A DNA stretch of 58,801 bases from Bacillota bacterium. GTDB taxonomy: Bacteria > Bacillota > Clostridia > Acetivibrionales > DUMC01. Location: positions 1 through 58,801 of the forward strand of contig JABUEW010000007.1 of assembly GCA_013314855.1 (NCBI GenBank), given 5' to 3'. Under the pieces are notes generated by a model. That model had not been told where the DNA came from. It did not search any database and saw only the letters and a program-made list of their open reading frames with translations. This document shows, piece after piece, positions 15,613 through 25,638 of the stretch. Every line of letters starts with the position of its first letter. Within the stretch, counting starts at the first letter, position 1. Position numbers and translations under genes: made by a program.

Positions 15613-17706
15613 GTGAATACAGGACTCAAAGCAGGTTTGAGAGGAAAATTTTATAACGTATTTTCAAAAAAGAAGCTTTTAATTTTTATACTGGCTATTG
15701 TAGTAGGAGTATCAGGCTTCTTTGTGGTGCGGGGGATGGTTATGAAAGCCTCGGCAAAAGATAACATTGAGTTGCGTACTGCTGTAGCCAGAAGAGGCAA
15801 CATTAGTGTTACAGTTACGGGGTCGGGACCAGCTGCGTCTTCATCTAAAAAGGATGTTACTGCCAGTGTTAGCGCAACTTTTCTTAAAGCCTATTATAAG
15901 GATGGGGATGAAGTAAAGGCGGGCGACCTTCTTTTTGAGTTGGATGACAGTACTTATCAGGCAAATGTCCGGCAAATTGAACTTAATCTGAGTCAGGCAA
16001 GGCTTACATACGAAAAGGTACAAAAGGAAATAGCAAATCTTAATATGGTTGCACCCTTCAGCGGAAGAGTAACATCCATATCTGTAAAGGAAGGGGACTC
16101 AGTTTCATCAAATACTGCAGTGTTAACATTGATAGATGAATCAAAACTTAAAATAACACTCCCTTTCAGGAATACTGCTATAGAGAAAATACAGATAGGT
16201 GAGAGGGCGTCGGTTTATCTAAAAGATACTATGGAGGTAGTATATGGTACGGTAACATATGTTGAAGAAAAACCGTATTCTATGACAAACGGAGGATTGG
16301 CATGCAATGTAGAAATAACGTTAGATAATCCCGGTGCGCTGGAAGAAGGGATTATAGCCAGTGCACAAATTGAAACAGGAGGAGATGCAATATCCAGCCT
16401 TGAAAGCGGGACGTTGGTATATATAAACAAAACAGTAATGAAAGCTGAAACCAGTGGAACCGTAAAAGAAATACCAGTAAGGGACGGCCAGTTTGTCAAC
16501 AGCGGGACAACACTTGTGGTTTTTGAAAATGATGAACTAATCTTGAACAGAGAATCAAATAGCCTTAAGGTTAACGATTTAGAGAAACAGTTGGAAGAAG
16601 CCCGGAAACAACTTGGTAACTGCAAAATATATGCGCCGATTGACGGTGTCATTATCGACCAAAAGGAGCTTGTAGAAGGGGATCAGGTAAAGATAGGAGA
16701 AGTTTTGTGTTCGGTTATTAATCTTAATAATATTGAATTTGAAATATCTGTTGATGAACTTGATATTCCAAGGATAGCAGTCGGACAAAAAGTAGATGTA
16801 ACTGTCGACGCAATAGCTGAAAACTCAGGACAGAGTTTTACCGGCGTTGTAAAGAAGATTGCTTCTCAGGGTTCAACACAAGGGGGAGTCACAACATACC
16901 CTGTTACCATAGAAATATCGGATCCAAAGGGAATCAAGGAAGGTATGAATTGCAACGCAAGCATATTTGTTATTGAAAAAAATAATATTTTGTATATTCC
17001 TATAGAAGCTGTTACCAACATTGGAGGAAGGGCAATGGTATTCGTTAGAAATGATGGACAGTTGCAGCAAAGTGCTGTAGTACCCGGCGATTTCATGCAA
17101 GGTAATCAAGGTAATTGGGGGAGTAGGAGAGGGCTGCAGGGAAGTAACCAGGGAAGCAGCCAGGCAAATAACCAGGGAGGCAGCGAGGCAAGCAGCCAGG
17201 AAAGCAACGTAGAAGAAAGGTCTACTGATTCAAGGTTTGCAAATCGCATTGCAAACCAGAACCCAAACCAGGCATTCAACAGTTCCGATAATCAAAATGA
17301 CAACCAAAATGACCAAAATAATGTTAGAAGTAACAACCGTACAGGTGAAGGAGCTTCTGCTTTAATGGAGAATTTTCTAAGGAGAAATACCACATTGGAT
17401 CCAAGAATTGCCGATTATTACAAGGATGCAGTACCTGTATTTATTCAGACGGGTGTAAACAACGAAACATATATTGAAGTAGTAAGCGGACTCCAGGAAG
17501 GAGATGAGGTAATTCTCCCGCCTATATTCCAGTCACAGAACTCTTCCGGTTCTAAAACTACAAATCCCATGGGAGGCTTTGGCGGTTTCGGCGGCTTCGG
17601 TGGCGGGTCTACGGTGGTGCCGGGAGGTACCGGAGGTACCGGAGGAAGAAACTTTCAAGTGCCCAATGTTCGTGATAACCAGGGTTCCGGCACAAGAACG
17701 AACTGA
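15613..17706 (+). CDS. HlyD/MacA-type membrane-fusion adaptor, double-length
   Basis: 697 residues from a GTG with GGGAGG upstream. One N-terminal membrane segment (about 19-40) anchors an extracytoplasmic protein. Two successive adaptor modules are visible. The first has lipoyl-like halves around YYKDGDEVKAGDLLFELDD and MVAPFSGRVTSISVKEGDSV. The second lies around KAETSGTVKEIPVRDGQFV and CKIYAPIDGVIIDQKELVEG, with a coiled coil between. Residues about 497-580 are a Gln/Asn/Ser/Gly-rich linker, and the C-terminus is Gly-rich (GGFGGFGGFGGG). It is followed by its ATPase and permease, so it is the adaptor of a MacAB-like exporter. The substrate is unknown; a link with the SLH protein downstream is possible. 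Confidence 0.9.
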   Translation: MNTGLKAGLRGKFYNVFSKKKLLIFILAIVVGVSGFFVVRGMVMKASAKDNIELRTAVARRGNISVTVTGSGPAASSSKKDVTASVSATFLKAYYKDGDEVKAGDLLFELDDSTYQANVRQIELNLSQARLTYEKVQKEIANLNMVAPFSGRVTSISVKEGDSVSSNTAVLTLIDESKLKITLPFRNTAIEKIQIGERASVYLKDTMEVVYGTVTYVEEKPYSMTNGGLACNVEITLDNPGALEEGIIASAQIETGGDAISSLESGTLVYINKTVMKAETSGTVKEIPVRDGQFVNSGTTLVVFENDELILNRESNSLKVNDLEKQLEEARKQLGNCKIYAPIDGVIIDQKELVEGDQVKIGEVLCSVINLNNIEFEISVDELDIPRIAVGQKVDVTVDAIAENSGQSFTGVVKKIASQGSTQGGVTTYPVTIEISDPKGIKEGMNCNASIFVIEKNNILYIPIEAVTNIGGRAMVFVRNDGQLQQSAVVPGDFMQGNQGNWGSRRGLQGSNQGSSQANNQGGSEASSQESNVEERSTDSRFANRIANQNPNQAFNSSDNQNDNQNDQNNVRSNNRTGEGASALMENFLRRNTTLDPRIADYYKDAVPVFIQTGVNNETYIEVVSGLQEGDEVILPPIFQSQNSSGSKTTNPMGGFGGFGGFGGGSTVVPGGTGGTGGRNFQVPNVRDNQGSGTRTN

Positions 17707-17724
17707 TAACCGGAGGGATTTGAT

Positions 17725-18405
17725 ATGCTAATAGATATATGCAATGTAAGTAAAATTTATCAGATGGGTAAGAACAAGGTCAATGCTCTTAAGAATGTCA
17801 GCCTTCAGATTGGTTCGGGGGAATTAGTAGCTATCATAGGGCCTTCAGGTTCAGGAAAGACGACATTAATGAACATATTGGGCTGTCTTGATACTCCTAC
17901 CGAGGGCACATATAAGTTGAATGGAAGGGGAGTCATCAATATGACCGACAGCCAGCTGGCAGATATACGCAACAGGACAATAGGATTTGTCTTTCAAAGC
18001 TTTAATTTGCTACAAAGACTTACAGCACTCGAAAATGTTGAACTTCCACTAATATATAGAGGAATGGGGGCAAGGGAGAGGCATAGGAGAGCTTTAGCGG
18101 CATTAGAAAGCGTCGGCCTTGCAGACAGGGTCCACCACAAGCCTTCCGAGCTTTCCGGAGGGCAGCAGCAAAGGGTTGCCATTGCCCGGGCTCTTGTAAG
18201 TGAAGCACCAATTATATTGGCAGATGAGCCTACAGGTAACCTTGACACCCACTCAGGTGCAGAAATTTTACGGATATTAAAAGAATTAAATAACAATGGA
18301 AGTACGGTTATTTTGATTACCCATGATAACAATATTGCAAGTAATGCAAAAAGAATTGTTAGGTTACAGGACGGAGAAATTATTGAAGACAAGGAGGTGA
18401 ACTGA
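17725..18405 (+). CDS. ABC transporter ATP-binding protein (MacB/LolD type)
   Basis: 226 residues from ATG 17725, with GGAGG upstream. Walker A is [12 protein letters not shown], the Q-loop region reads [20 protein letters not shown], the signature [15 protein letters not shown], and Walker [12 protein letters not shown]. It belongs to the MacB/LolD/FtsE family, which works mechanically on extracytoplasmic substrates rather than moving them through a channel. It is 18 nt after the adaptor gene and 1 nt before the permease gene, forming one operon. Confidence 0.95.
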   Translation: MLIDICNVSKIYQMGKNKVNALKNVSLQIGSGELVAIIGPSGSGKTTLMNILGCLDTPTEGTYKLNGRGVINMTDSQLADIRNRTIGFVFQSFNLLQRLTALENVELPLIYRGMGARERHRRALAALESVGLADRVHHKPSELSGGQQQRVAIARALVSEAPIILADEPTGNLDTHSGAEILRILKELNNNGSTVILITHDNNIASNAKRIVRLQDGEIIEDKEVN

Positions 18406-18406
18406 T

Positions 18407-19585
18407 TTGGGAATAGTCCAGGCATATAAAATGGCGATAAAGAGTATCATGGGAAGTAAACTGAGATCGTTTCTTACAATGCTCGGAGTTATTATCGGTG
18501 TCGGGGCAGTTATCGCAGCAGTGGCATTAGCCCAGGGGACCACAAAAGGTATTACTGATACTGTCCAATCCCTGGGGACCAACTTAATCCAGATTACCAT
18601 CACGGGAAGGAATAGCAGCAGGGATATTACATATGTAGATTTAAAGGAATTTGCCGATCAAAATTCTGATTATATATTGGCGTTGTCACCACAAGTTTCA
18701 GGCAGCTTTACGGTAAAAGTGGGAAGAACAAGCCGAACAGTGAGTGTAATAGGGACAAGTCCGGAATATGAAATTGTAAGAAATAGGCATGTCCAGAGCG
18801 GAAGATTTATTTTGCAGTATGATGTTGATTTCAGGCAAAAGGTTGCAGTTATAGGAACCGCTGTTGCAAAAACTCTATTTAAAGATTTAGACCCTATTGG
18901 CGAAAGTATAAAAATAGACGGGCAACTATTCAAAATAGTTGGAATTCTCGAGGAAATAGACGGAGGACAGGAACAATCAAACGATGACCAGATCATAATT
19001 CCTGTTACTACAGCGCAGAGGTTTATGAGAAATGCAACAATAAGGAACTTTGCTCTTGAAGTAACAAAACCGGAGTATGTAGAAGGTGTAATGGAAATGA
19101 TCAATTCGCTCTTATCACAGTATTATAGGGATAACACTTTTTACAGGGTATTTAATCAAGCACAAATGCTATCTACGCTTGGTACGGTTACTGGTATGAT
19201 GATGATAGTATTGGGCGGAATAGCAACTATTTCTTTGGTGGTAGGAGGCATTGGAATAATGAATATAATGCTGGTATCGGTCACTGAAAGGACAAGGGAA
19301 ATAGGGATACGAAAAGCAGTAGGAGCGAAAAAAAGAAATATCCTTGTACAGTTTTTAATAGAAGCGCTTATGGTTACAGGAATTGGAGGCATTTTAGGCG
19401 TCATTTTGGGAATTTGCGTTATCCGGTTTATATTAGGAGGGTTTAATATTGTACCGGAAGTATATTCTATTCCATGGATTATATTTTCTTTTGGAATATC
19501 TATTATTGTGGGTATTATATTTGGAATATTCCCGGCCTATAAAGCCGCCAACCTCAACCCCATAGAGGCCCTAAGGTATGAATAA
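18407..19585 (+). CDS. ABC transporter permease (MacB_PCD/FtsX family)
   Basis: 392 residues from a TTG start that follows GGAGGTG at good spacing. The first membrane segment is near residues 17-40, followed by an extracytoplasmic MacB-type domain (about 45-260). Three membrane segments close the protein: [39 protein letters not shown] and [20 protein letters not shown]. The conserved coupling sequence [19 protein letters not shown] and the ending NPIEALRYE are typical. It works with the preceding ATPase and adaptor as a tripartite-like exporter in a Gram-positive setting. Confidence 0.95.
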   Translation: MGIVQAYKMAIKSIMGSKLRSFLTMLGVIIGVGAVIAAVALAQGTTKGITDTVQSLGTNLIQITITGRNSSRDITYVDLKEFADQNSDYILALSPQVSGSFTVKVGRTSRTVSVIGTSPEYEIVRNRHVQSGRFILQYDVDFRQKVAVIGTAVAKTLFKDLDPIGESIKIDGQLFKIVGILEEIDGGQEQSNDDQIIIPVTTAQRFMRNATIRNFALEVTKPEYVEGVMEMINSLLSQYYRDNTFYRVFNQAQMLSTLGTVTGMMMIVLGGIATISLVVGGIGIMNIMLVSVTERTREIGIRKAVGAKKRNILVQFLIEALMVTGIGGILGVILGICVIRFILGGFNIVPEVYSIPWIIFSFGISIIVGIIFGIFPAYKAANLNPIEALRYE

Positions 19586-19618
19586 CGAAGAGTAATTAAT
19601 ATGGAGGTGCATTAAACA

Positions 19619-22165
19619 ATGAAAAAAATTGTAGCTTTAACACTTGCGGTGATGATGATTGTATTTTCCTTTGCAAGCATTTATGCAAACTCTAGTGGTT
19701 CTAACGGTGTATTTGATGATATATTCAGTGATATAGACAAAGATGCCAGTTATTATGAAGATGTCGCCCGTCTTTCGGCGCTGGGAATCATAAATGGCAA
19801 TGGGGCAGGGCAGTTCAGGCCAAATGAACTGTTAACCAGGGAGCAGTTTGCTATTCTAATGGTCAGGGCATCAGGGCTTGAAGAAAGGGCAGCGTTATTA
19901 AAAGGGTATACTGGTTTCCCTGATGTTTCTGCAAGCAGGTATTCCAGCGGGTATATTAATACAGCGGTGAAACAGGGGTATATTGCGGCAATGCCTGACG
20001 GAAAGTTTAATCCGGAACAGCCTATCACCTATGCCCAGTTTTTAACAGCATTAATAAGGGCTTTGGGCTATAAAGACGAAGATTTAGGTGGCATATGGCC
20101 TGGAAATTATATTGAAAAGGCAAAAAGCATCGGATTAGTGGAAGGTTTCGAGTACGGCAACAATGATGCTATTCCAAGGTGGGCCGCGGCAAAGTTAATT
20201 AACAGGTTTTTGGATACTGAAATGAAGGAGTCTGCTACATCACAGCAAGCTAAAACCTTTGGAGAGTTTTCAGGAGTATGTTCCAATCCTGAATGCATTA
20301 TTCTCGGCAACTCAAATACTTATAACGGCATTGAAGAAAACCAGGTACTTACCGATAAGGGGATTTTCTACCTTAATGCCAACATGCTTAAATACGGCAG
20401 TACCGGATTGGAACCGGGCAATAAGTACAGGCTTACTATTGTAGACGATAAAGTTGTATGGGCATCAACCCCTCTTAATGAAGTAAAAAGAATAACGGTT
20501 ATTTCTGCTACAGAAAACAAGGTAAACTATTACTTGGAAGATAAAAGTCCGGGCACTATAATTTTATCTGAAAAAACTAAATATTATTACAAAGGTGGAA
20601 TACAGGGATTTGACACTGTGAAAGGCATACTTCAGCAAAATTCATCTATAGTGTTTTCCTACAATACAGATAAAAACGGGTATGAATATGCAGTAATTTT
20701 CGACCCTATATATAGCAATCCTGAAGTAAAAAGGGATACTGAACCTTGGAACACATCCATAGGTTCAGTTAACATTGATTCGGCAAGTATTCCGATTATA
20801 AAAAACGGTGAAGTAATTTCCATAAAGGATATCAAGTATGGAGATGTTGTGTATGAAGTTACAGATATATGGAGAAATCATAAGTATATATCAGTGCTGG
20901 ACAAGAAGGTATTCGGCAGTATAACCGGTATTATCCCAAATATTATGGCAGCAAGTGCACTGGAATTGGACGGTAAAACCTATGACTTAAGCAGCAGTTT
21001 TAATAAAAATAAGATTGATGGAAGAAAAGGCTCATTTACTATAGGAGACAGTGTTATTGCCCTTTTAGGAATAAATGGAGAGATTATAGATATTCTGCGT
21101 CCGGACGGGGTTACGGCTTCGAAATATGCTTTTGTATTGAATTACAGTACTTTGATTCCTGCATCCGAGAGTTTAAAGGATACAACCTATACTGTCAAGC
21201 TATTCCTTGAAGATGGCTCAAAAGTAACCTATTACACTAATACTGATCCTTCCGGAATGAGAGGTAAATTTGTAAAATATGCAAGAATTGACAACCAAAA
21301 AGTTTCATTGGAATTACAGGATGATGTTAGTGACGATATGAAAAATACCTTTACTTCTGCGCCGGGTTTTTACAGTGAGTGCATAATTTTGGGCAATTCA
21401 CGTATATTTGATTATCTTTCGGAAAACCAGGTAATAACCGATGTTGGTATATTGTATAACATTAGTAATGAACCGGAACTTGAACTTGGGAACAAATACA
21501 GGGCAGTAATTGATGGGGACAGTATTCTAATGGTAGATAGAAAGCTGAAATCCCTTGAAAAGGTTACGGTCAATTCTGCAATTGATACCTATATATCAGG
21601 AAAGAAGCAAGGCAAACTTACGGACATGGTTCTTCCTCAAAAGACGGTTTATTATTATAAAGGAGTGAAGCAGGATTACAACAGCCTTAAAGATATTTTG
21701 AATGCAAATTCATCCATAATATTTGCATATAATGATGATAAAACAGGGTATGATTATGGGATTATTTTTGACCCTGTATACAGTAAGCCGGTAGTAAACA
21801 GGTCCGGCTATACTGTAACTACAAAAGTAGGTCCGATAGAATTGTCGATTAGTGATACAATTCTTAAAAATGACAAGATTGTAGAGAGCTCAGAAATTTA
21901 CTATGGGGATGTTGTTTATGAAGTATCGGATATCTGGGGCGGCAATAGATACATATTGGTCGTGGACAAAAGAGAAAGTGGGGTTATTTCCGCAATAAAA
22001 CCAAATATTTTGTCGCCACAGTATATTCAAATAGACAATGTCACTTATCAATTTGATAGAAATATGGATTTTTCAAAAATTAATGGTAGGAATGGCTCAA
22101 TGAAAGTCGGAAACTATGTAACCTTGTTGTTTGGGCATGATGGAAAGGTTGTGGATATTTTATAG
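19619..22165 (+). CDS. SLH-domain surface protein with duplicated C-terminal module
   Basis: 848 residues with a signal peptide (MKKIVALTLAVMMIVFSFAS). Three S-layer-homology repeats (about 40-200; for example ARLSALGIINGNGAGQFRPN and AAMPDGKFNPEQPITYAQFL) should attach it to secondary cell-wall polymer. Two related modules of about 265 residues follow, at 221-490 and 585-848. Each starts CIILGNS and contains a YYYKG segment, NSSI(V/I)F(S/A)YN, IFDP(I/V)YS, YGDVVYEV(T/S)DIW and an ending V(I/V)DIL. The module is not one I can name. It follows the exporter operon by 33 nt and is probably co-transcribed, so it may be cargo of, or a wall partner for, that exporter. Confidence 0.85.
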   Translation: MKKIVALTLAVMMIVFSFASIYANSSGSNGVFDDIFSDIDKDASYYEDVARLSALGIINGNGAGQFRPNELLTREQFAILMVRASGLEERAALLKGYTGFPDVSASRYSSGYINTAVKQGYIAAMPDGKFNPEQPITYAQFLTALIRALGYKDEDLGGIWPGNYIEKAKSIGLVEGFEYGNNDAIPRWAAAKLINRFLDTEMKESATSQQAKTFGEFSGVCSNPECIILGNSNTYNGIEENQVLTDKGIFYLNANMLKYGSTGLEPGNKYRLTIVDDKVVWASTPLNEVKRITVISATENKVNYYLEDKSPGTIILSEKTKYYYKGGIQGFDTVKGILQQNSSIVFSYNTDKNGYEYAVIFDPIYSNPEVKRDTEPWNTSIGSVNIDSASIPIIKNGEVISIKDIKYGDVVYEVTDIWRNHKYISVLDKKVFGSITGIIPNIMAASALELDGKTYDLSSSFNKNKIDGRKGSFTIGDSVIALLGINGEIIDILRPDGVTASKYAFVLNYSTLIPASESLKDTTYTVKLFLEDGSKVTYYTNTDPSGMRGKFVKYARIDNQKVSLELQDDVSDDMKNTFTSAPGFYSECIILGNSRIFDYLSENQVITDVGILYNISNEPELELGNKYRAVIDGDSILMVDRKLKSLEKVTVNSAIDTYISGKKQGKLTDMVLPQKTVYYYKGVKQDYNSLKDILNANSSIIFAYNDDKTGYDYGIIFDPVYSKPVVNRSGYTVTTKVGPIELSISDTILKNDKIVESSEIYYGDVVYEVSDIWGGNRYILVVDKRESGVISAIKPNILSPQYIQIDNVTYQFDRNMDFSKINGRNGSMKVGNYVTLLFGHDGKVVDIL

Positions 22166-22237
22166 TTATATTATTGGTTGCCTATCATTAATGCCATCTT
22201 AAGCTGCATTATATTACGTTTAGGTGTGGGAAAATAG

Positions 22238-22290
22238 AGGAGGGAAGTAAAAAATCTTATCTGTTATTTTTTACCTCTCTCCTCTCTCTT
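22238..22290 (+). terminator. Terminator-like inverted repeat after the SLH gene
   Basis: A GAGGAGGGAAGTAAAAAAT arm and an ATTTTTTACCTCTCTCCTC arm flank a short loop and are followed by a T-containing tract. It lies about 75 nt past the SLH stop codon. Pairing is imperfect but extensive. Confidence 0.5.
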
Positions 22291-22375
22291 TATAAAAAAG
22301 TTGTTAATTGTAATTGTAAAAGACAGTAATTAAATATAAAATGAATATATAAGGAGATAAGGAGTTGAGTAAAAA

Positions 22376-24148
22376 ATGCAATATAGATATTTAGGGAATC
22401 CATGCAGGAATTTCTGTTTTTTAGGTGCAATAAAGATTAATGACCCAAAGGATGGCCGTGAAAAGGTGGTATTATCATCTTTTGTTTCTGGAGAAACGGG
22501 AGGATTGGTGTTTATTGATACTGAATCAAGAGAAGGAGAATGGATAGAGCTGCCGGGGGATGAAGGTGCATGGGCTCTTTTTCTATATAACAATGAAAAA
22601 TTACTGGTAGGTACTTGCGGGACGCGGGGATACCTTCATTGCCTTGATTTAAAAAGCAGGACATGGGCAGAACCTTTGAGAGATGAAAATGAAACATATA
22701 TTTGGAACCTGGTGCAGGGTTCGGATGGTATGGTATATGGAGGAACTTACCCGGGGTGTGTATTATTACGGTACAATCCTCAAAAGCATATACTTGAAAA
22801 TTTGGGCAAAGTGTCAGAGCATGAAGGAAATATGTACAGCAGAATGGTATATGGGGATGTTCCGGGGAAAATATTTATTAATTGCGGCATGAAAAAATCT
22901 CATGTAGCAGCCTGGGATATAGAAACTTGTACTGTTAAGGAGTTTGGTAAAGAAGGAGCAATAATAAAAGAAGCAAATGCAGATTTTGTATGTACGGAAA
23001 CAAGAGGAGAGCTTGACTTTTACCACCCTTATACTCTTGAACCTTTATGTAAAGACACATATGCCAGCAAACTTGAAAAACTCCTTAAAGACCGGAATAT
23101 TACCGACGACAGGATACCTTCAGACAAGGGTATAGGAAGAATGTTGAAGCTAAAAGAGGGAAAACTTTTTGGTATAAGAGGACAGGAATATTTTATATTA
23201 AATAAAAACGACAGACATTTAAAACTGGAAAGAATACCTGTTGAGGCTCCGGCTACAGGTATACTGACCATAACCTCAGATCCGTACAACCGGATATGGG
23301 GTTCCAGTAATTTTGGTCAGACAATATTCTGCTACAATACTGATGACGGTAAATACTGGAATTCTTCTACTGTAACCAATAACGGCGGTGAAGTATACGG
23401 GATGAGGTGGGCAGAAGGTAAGTTATTCATGTCCTGCTATGCGGGTGGAGACCATGTGGTTTATGATCCGGAAAAGCCATGGGATCAGATAAACAACATA
23501 AATCCAAAGACTTTAAAATCAGTTGCTCCTGAATTAATCAGGCCCCATGCCAAAAGTATTATAGGCCCTGATGGGGCATTCTGGACGGGATGGACTGCAA
23601 GGTATGGCGTATATGGCGGCGGGCTTTCCCGTGTAGATACTGGTACATTGGAAGTAGATTCCTGGTATGACCCAGTACCCGGACAGAATATTGAGTCGTT
23701 AGCAGCAGGAGACAAATACCTTTACTTTACTACAAACGGCTGGGGAAATGGACTGCCTGAAAAAGTTGAGCCTTTCTACTTGTGTGTATGGGATACAAAC
23801 GGCAGGATTGTATGGAAAATGAAATTCTCTGAAGGGGAAAAGCCGGGTAAAATAGGTATTATTGGGAGCTACGGCCTTATAAGTATAAATGATGAAATCC
23901 GGGTGTTTGACTGCCGTTCAATGGAGTTTATAAATACTATAAAGGTAGGAGGACATTGCTCCTGTATTATAGAGTATAACGAAGATATTGCAGCTGTATT
24001 TTGCGGTAAAGATATGTATTTTATTAATCCTGCCAATAGTAAGATGGAACATGCCATTGAACTCCCTGGCTATGTTGGTACAGCCACCATTGGTCCTAAG
24101 GGAGAAATTTATTTTGCCTGTAAAACGAAATTGTATAAGGTAGTATAG
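22376..24148 (+). CDS. Cytosolic beta-propeller protein of unknown function
   Basis: 590 residues, no signal peptide. Repeated blades are visible, such as GGLVFIDTESREGEWIELP, RGYLHCLDLKSRTWAEPL, GMVYGGTYPGCVLLRYNP, RIWGSSNFGQTIFCYNTDDG and GLSRVDTGTLEVDSWYDP. They have the GTXXGXXLXXYD-like rhythm of PQQ/NHL-type propellers. I recognise no catalytic residues or named family. It lies 48 nt upstream of the ceramidase-like gene on the same strand and near a heparinase operon, so a role in intracellular glycoconjugate breakdown or sensing is possible but unproven. Confidence 0.7.
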   Translation: MQYRYLGNPCRNFCFLGAIKINDPKDGREKVVLSSFVSGETGGLVFIDTESREGEWIELPGDEGAWALFLYNNEKLLVGTCGTRGYLHCLDLKSRTWAEPLRDENETYIWNLVQGSDGMVYGGTYPGCVLLRYNPQKHILENLGKVSEHEGNMYSRMVYGDVPGKIFINCGMKKSHVAAWDIETCTVKEFGKEGAIIKEANADFVCTETRGELDFYHPYTLEPLCKDTYASKLEKLLKDRNITDDRIPSDKGIGRMLKLKEGKLFGIRGQEYFILNKNDRHLKLERIPVEAPATGILTITSDPYNRIWGSSNFGQTIFCYNTDDGKYWNSSTVTNNGGEVYGMRWAEGKLFMSCYAGGDHVVYDPEKPWDQINNINPKTLKSVAPELIRPHAKSIIGPDGAFWTGWTARYGVYGGGLSRVDTGTLEVDSWYDPVPGQNIESLAAGDKYLYFTTNGWGNGLPEKVEPFYLCVWDTNGRIVWKMKFSEGEKPGKIGIIGSYGLISINDEIRVFDCRSMEFINTIKVGGHCSCIIEYNEDIAAVFCGKDMYFINPANSKMEHAIELPGYVGTATIGPKGEIYFACKTKLYKVV

Positions 24149-24195
24149 AGTTAAGAACTCGGGATAATAGTGCAAAAAAGTGAGGTGCTATAAAA

Positions 24196-25461
24196 ATGAA
24201 AATAGGATATTCTTGCGTTGACATAACACCAGATTTAGGTGTTGAACTAAGCGGTTATGGATGGTTCCCCGGCAGAAAGGCAGAAAGAGTGCTTGACAGC
24301 CTTTATGCAAGGGCGGTGGCGTTTGAGGATGAAGATAATAATAAAAGCATGCTGTTAATTAACTGTGATCTTGTGGCCATCGACCGGTCTATTACCGATA
24401 TTGTAAAACAGCAGATTTCTGATGAGCTTGGTATTGATAAAGCAAGTATAATGATTGTCTGTACACACACACATACCGGACCTGCAACAGGAAAACTGAT
24501 AGGCTGTGGAGAACCGGATGAAAAATACCTGGATTCTTTACCCGAACTCCTTGTAAATGCCGGTAAAATGGCATATGGAGATTTAAGAGATGTGAGGCAG
24601 GCAAAGAGCATAGTAAGATCAATTGAACCTATAGGATTTAACAGGGTATTACGCTCTGATGGCCCTGTTGATAATAATGTACGTGGTATTGCATTTTATT
24701 TTGATGAGGGAAGACCTCTTGCCCTGGTAAGCTATGGCTGCCATCCTGTTACCCTTGGACCGGTAAGAGATATTTCCGCGGACTTCCCCGGAAGAATGGT
24801 AAAAGCCTTAAATAAAGAGGGATTTGACGCAGTATTTTTAACCGGTTTCTGTGGAGATATTGATCCGGTATCAAACCTTAAAAAATGGGGATCCGGCACA
24901 TCGGAGGTAATTGATGAATATGGCAAGCGAATAGCGGATGGCTTTATTAGAGGTTTATCAGGGTGTGAACCCATGGGTGATTTGCACCTTGATGCATTTG
25001 ATATAAATATAAAACTTAAACTGCAGCAATATAACCACGAAGACATAGATAAGTATGTGGAATATTTTTCGCAAAAGAAAGATGAAAATCCTGGATTGTA
25101 TAGGGTTTCACAAATATGGGCCGAAGAAATAAAAAGGCAGCTTAAGGAAAATGCCGATCCATATATTGAGTCTCTAACTATTCAGGTTTTCAGAATAGGG
25201 GATGTGGTTTTGGTTGGATTCCCGGGTGAAATATTTACGATGCTTGGCACAATTGTAAAAGAGGCTGTACCACATATGAATATAATAACAATTGGCAATG
25301 CGAATACTTCAATGAGGTATATTCCGACTCGGGATGACATTGAAAATAAGGGATATGCAGGATTTCTATCCTGTTTACTGTACCTTAAACTACCTCTTGA
25401 ACCTGGTGAGGGAGAGAGGATGGCTGAAATGGTGGCAAAAGTTTTAAAGGAACGGTTATAG
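24196..25461 (+). CDS. Neutral ceramidase-like N-terminal-domain hydrolase
   Basis: 421 residues with no signal peptide. It has the neutral/alkaline ceramidase N-terminal fold: GYSCVDITPDLGVELSGYGW at the start, INCDLVAIDRS, the zinc motif CTHTHTGP, GCHPVTLGP and LTGFCGDIDPVSN. True neutral ceramidases are about 650-750 residues and secreted; this short intracellular form lacks the C-terminal part. It probably is a metallo-amidase or esterase acting on something other than ceramide. It is paired with the beta-propeller gene 47 nt upstream and faces the heparinase operon across a shared terminator. Confidence 0.8.
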   Translation: MKIGYSCVDITPDLGVELSGYGWFPGRKAERVLDSLYARAVAFEDEDNNKSMLLINCDLVAIDRSITDIVKQQISDELGIDKASIMIVCTHTHTGPATGKLIGCGEPDEKYLDSLPELLVNAGKMAYGDLRDVRQAKSIVRSIEPIGFNRVLRSDGPVDNNVRGIAFYFDEGRPLALVSYGCHPVTLGPVRDISADFPGRMVKALNKEGFDAVFLTGFCGDIDPVSNLKKWGSGTSEVIDEYGKRIADGFIRGLSGCEPMGDLHLDAFDINIKLKLQQYNHEDIDKYVEYFSQKKDENPGLYRVSQIWAEEIKRQLKENADPYIESLTIQVFRIGDVVLVGFPGEIFTMLGTIVKEAVPHMNIITIGNANTSMRYIPTRDDIENKGYAGFLSCLLYLKLPLEPGEGERMAEMVAKVLKERL

Positions 25462-25560
25462 ATGCTTAGGTTTCTAGTATAATTTCTAGTTATAGTTAGT
25501 GTTGGTTTATAGGGAGTATCAAGAAATTACAGTGAATCTAGAGAAATAAAAAGCAATATA

Positions 25561-25600
25561 AAAATAACCAGCCATTATATTTTTTTGACTGGTTATTTTT
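25561..25600. terminator. Bidirectional terminator between convergent genes
   Basis: AAAATAACCAG and CTGGTTATTTTT are inverted repeats with T-runs on both strands. They sit between the end of the rightward ceramidase-like gene (25461) and the end of the leftward heparinase gene (25639). Confidence 0.8.
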
Positions 25601-25638
25601 TATCTTATTAATTTATAGAACCTCTTTTTATTTACCAA

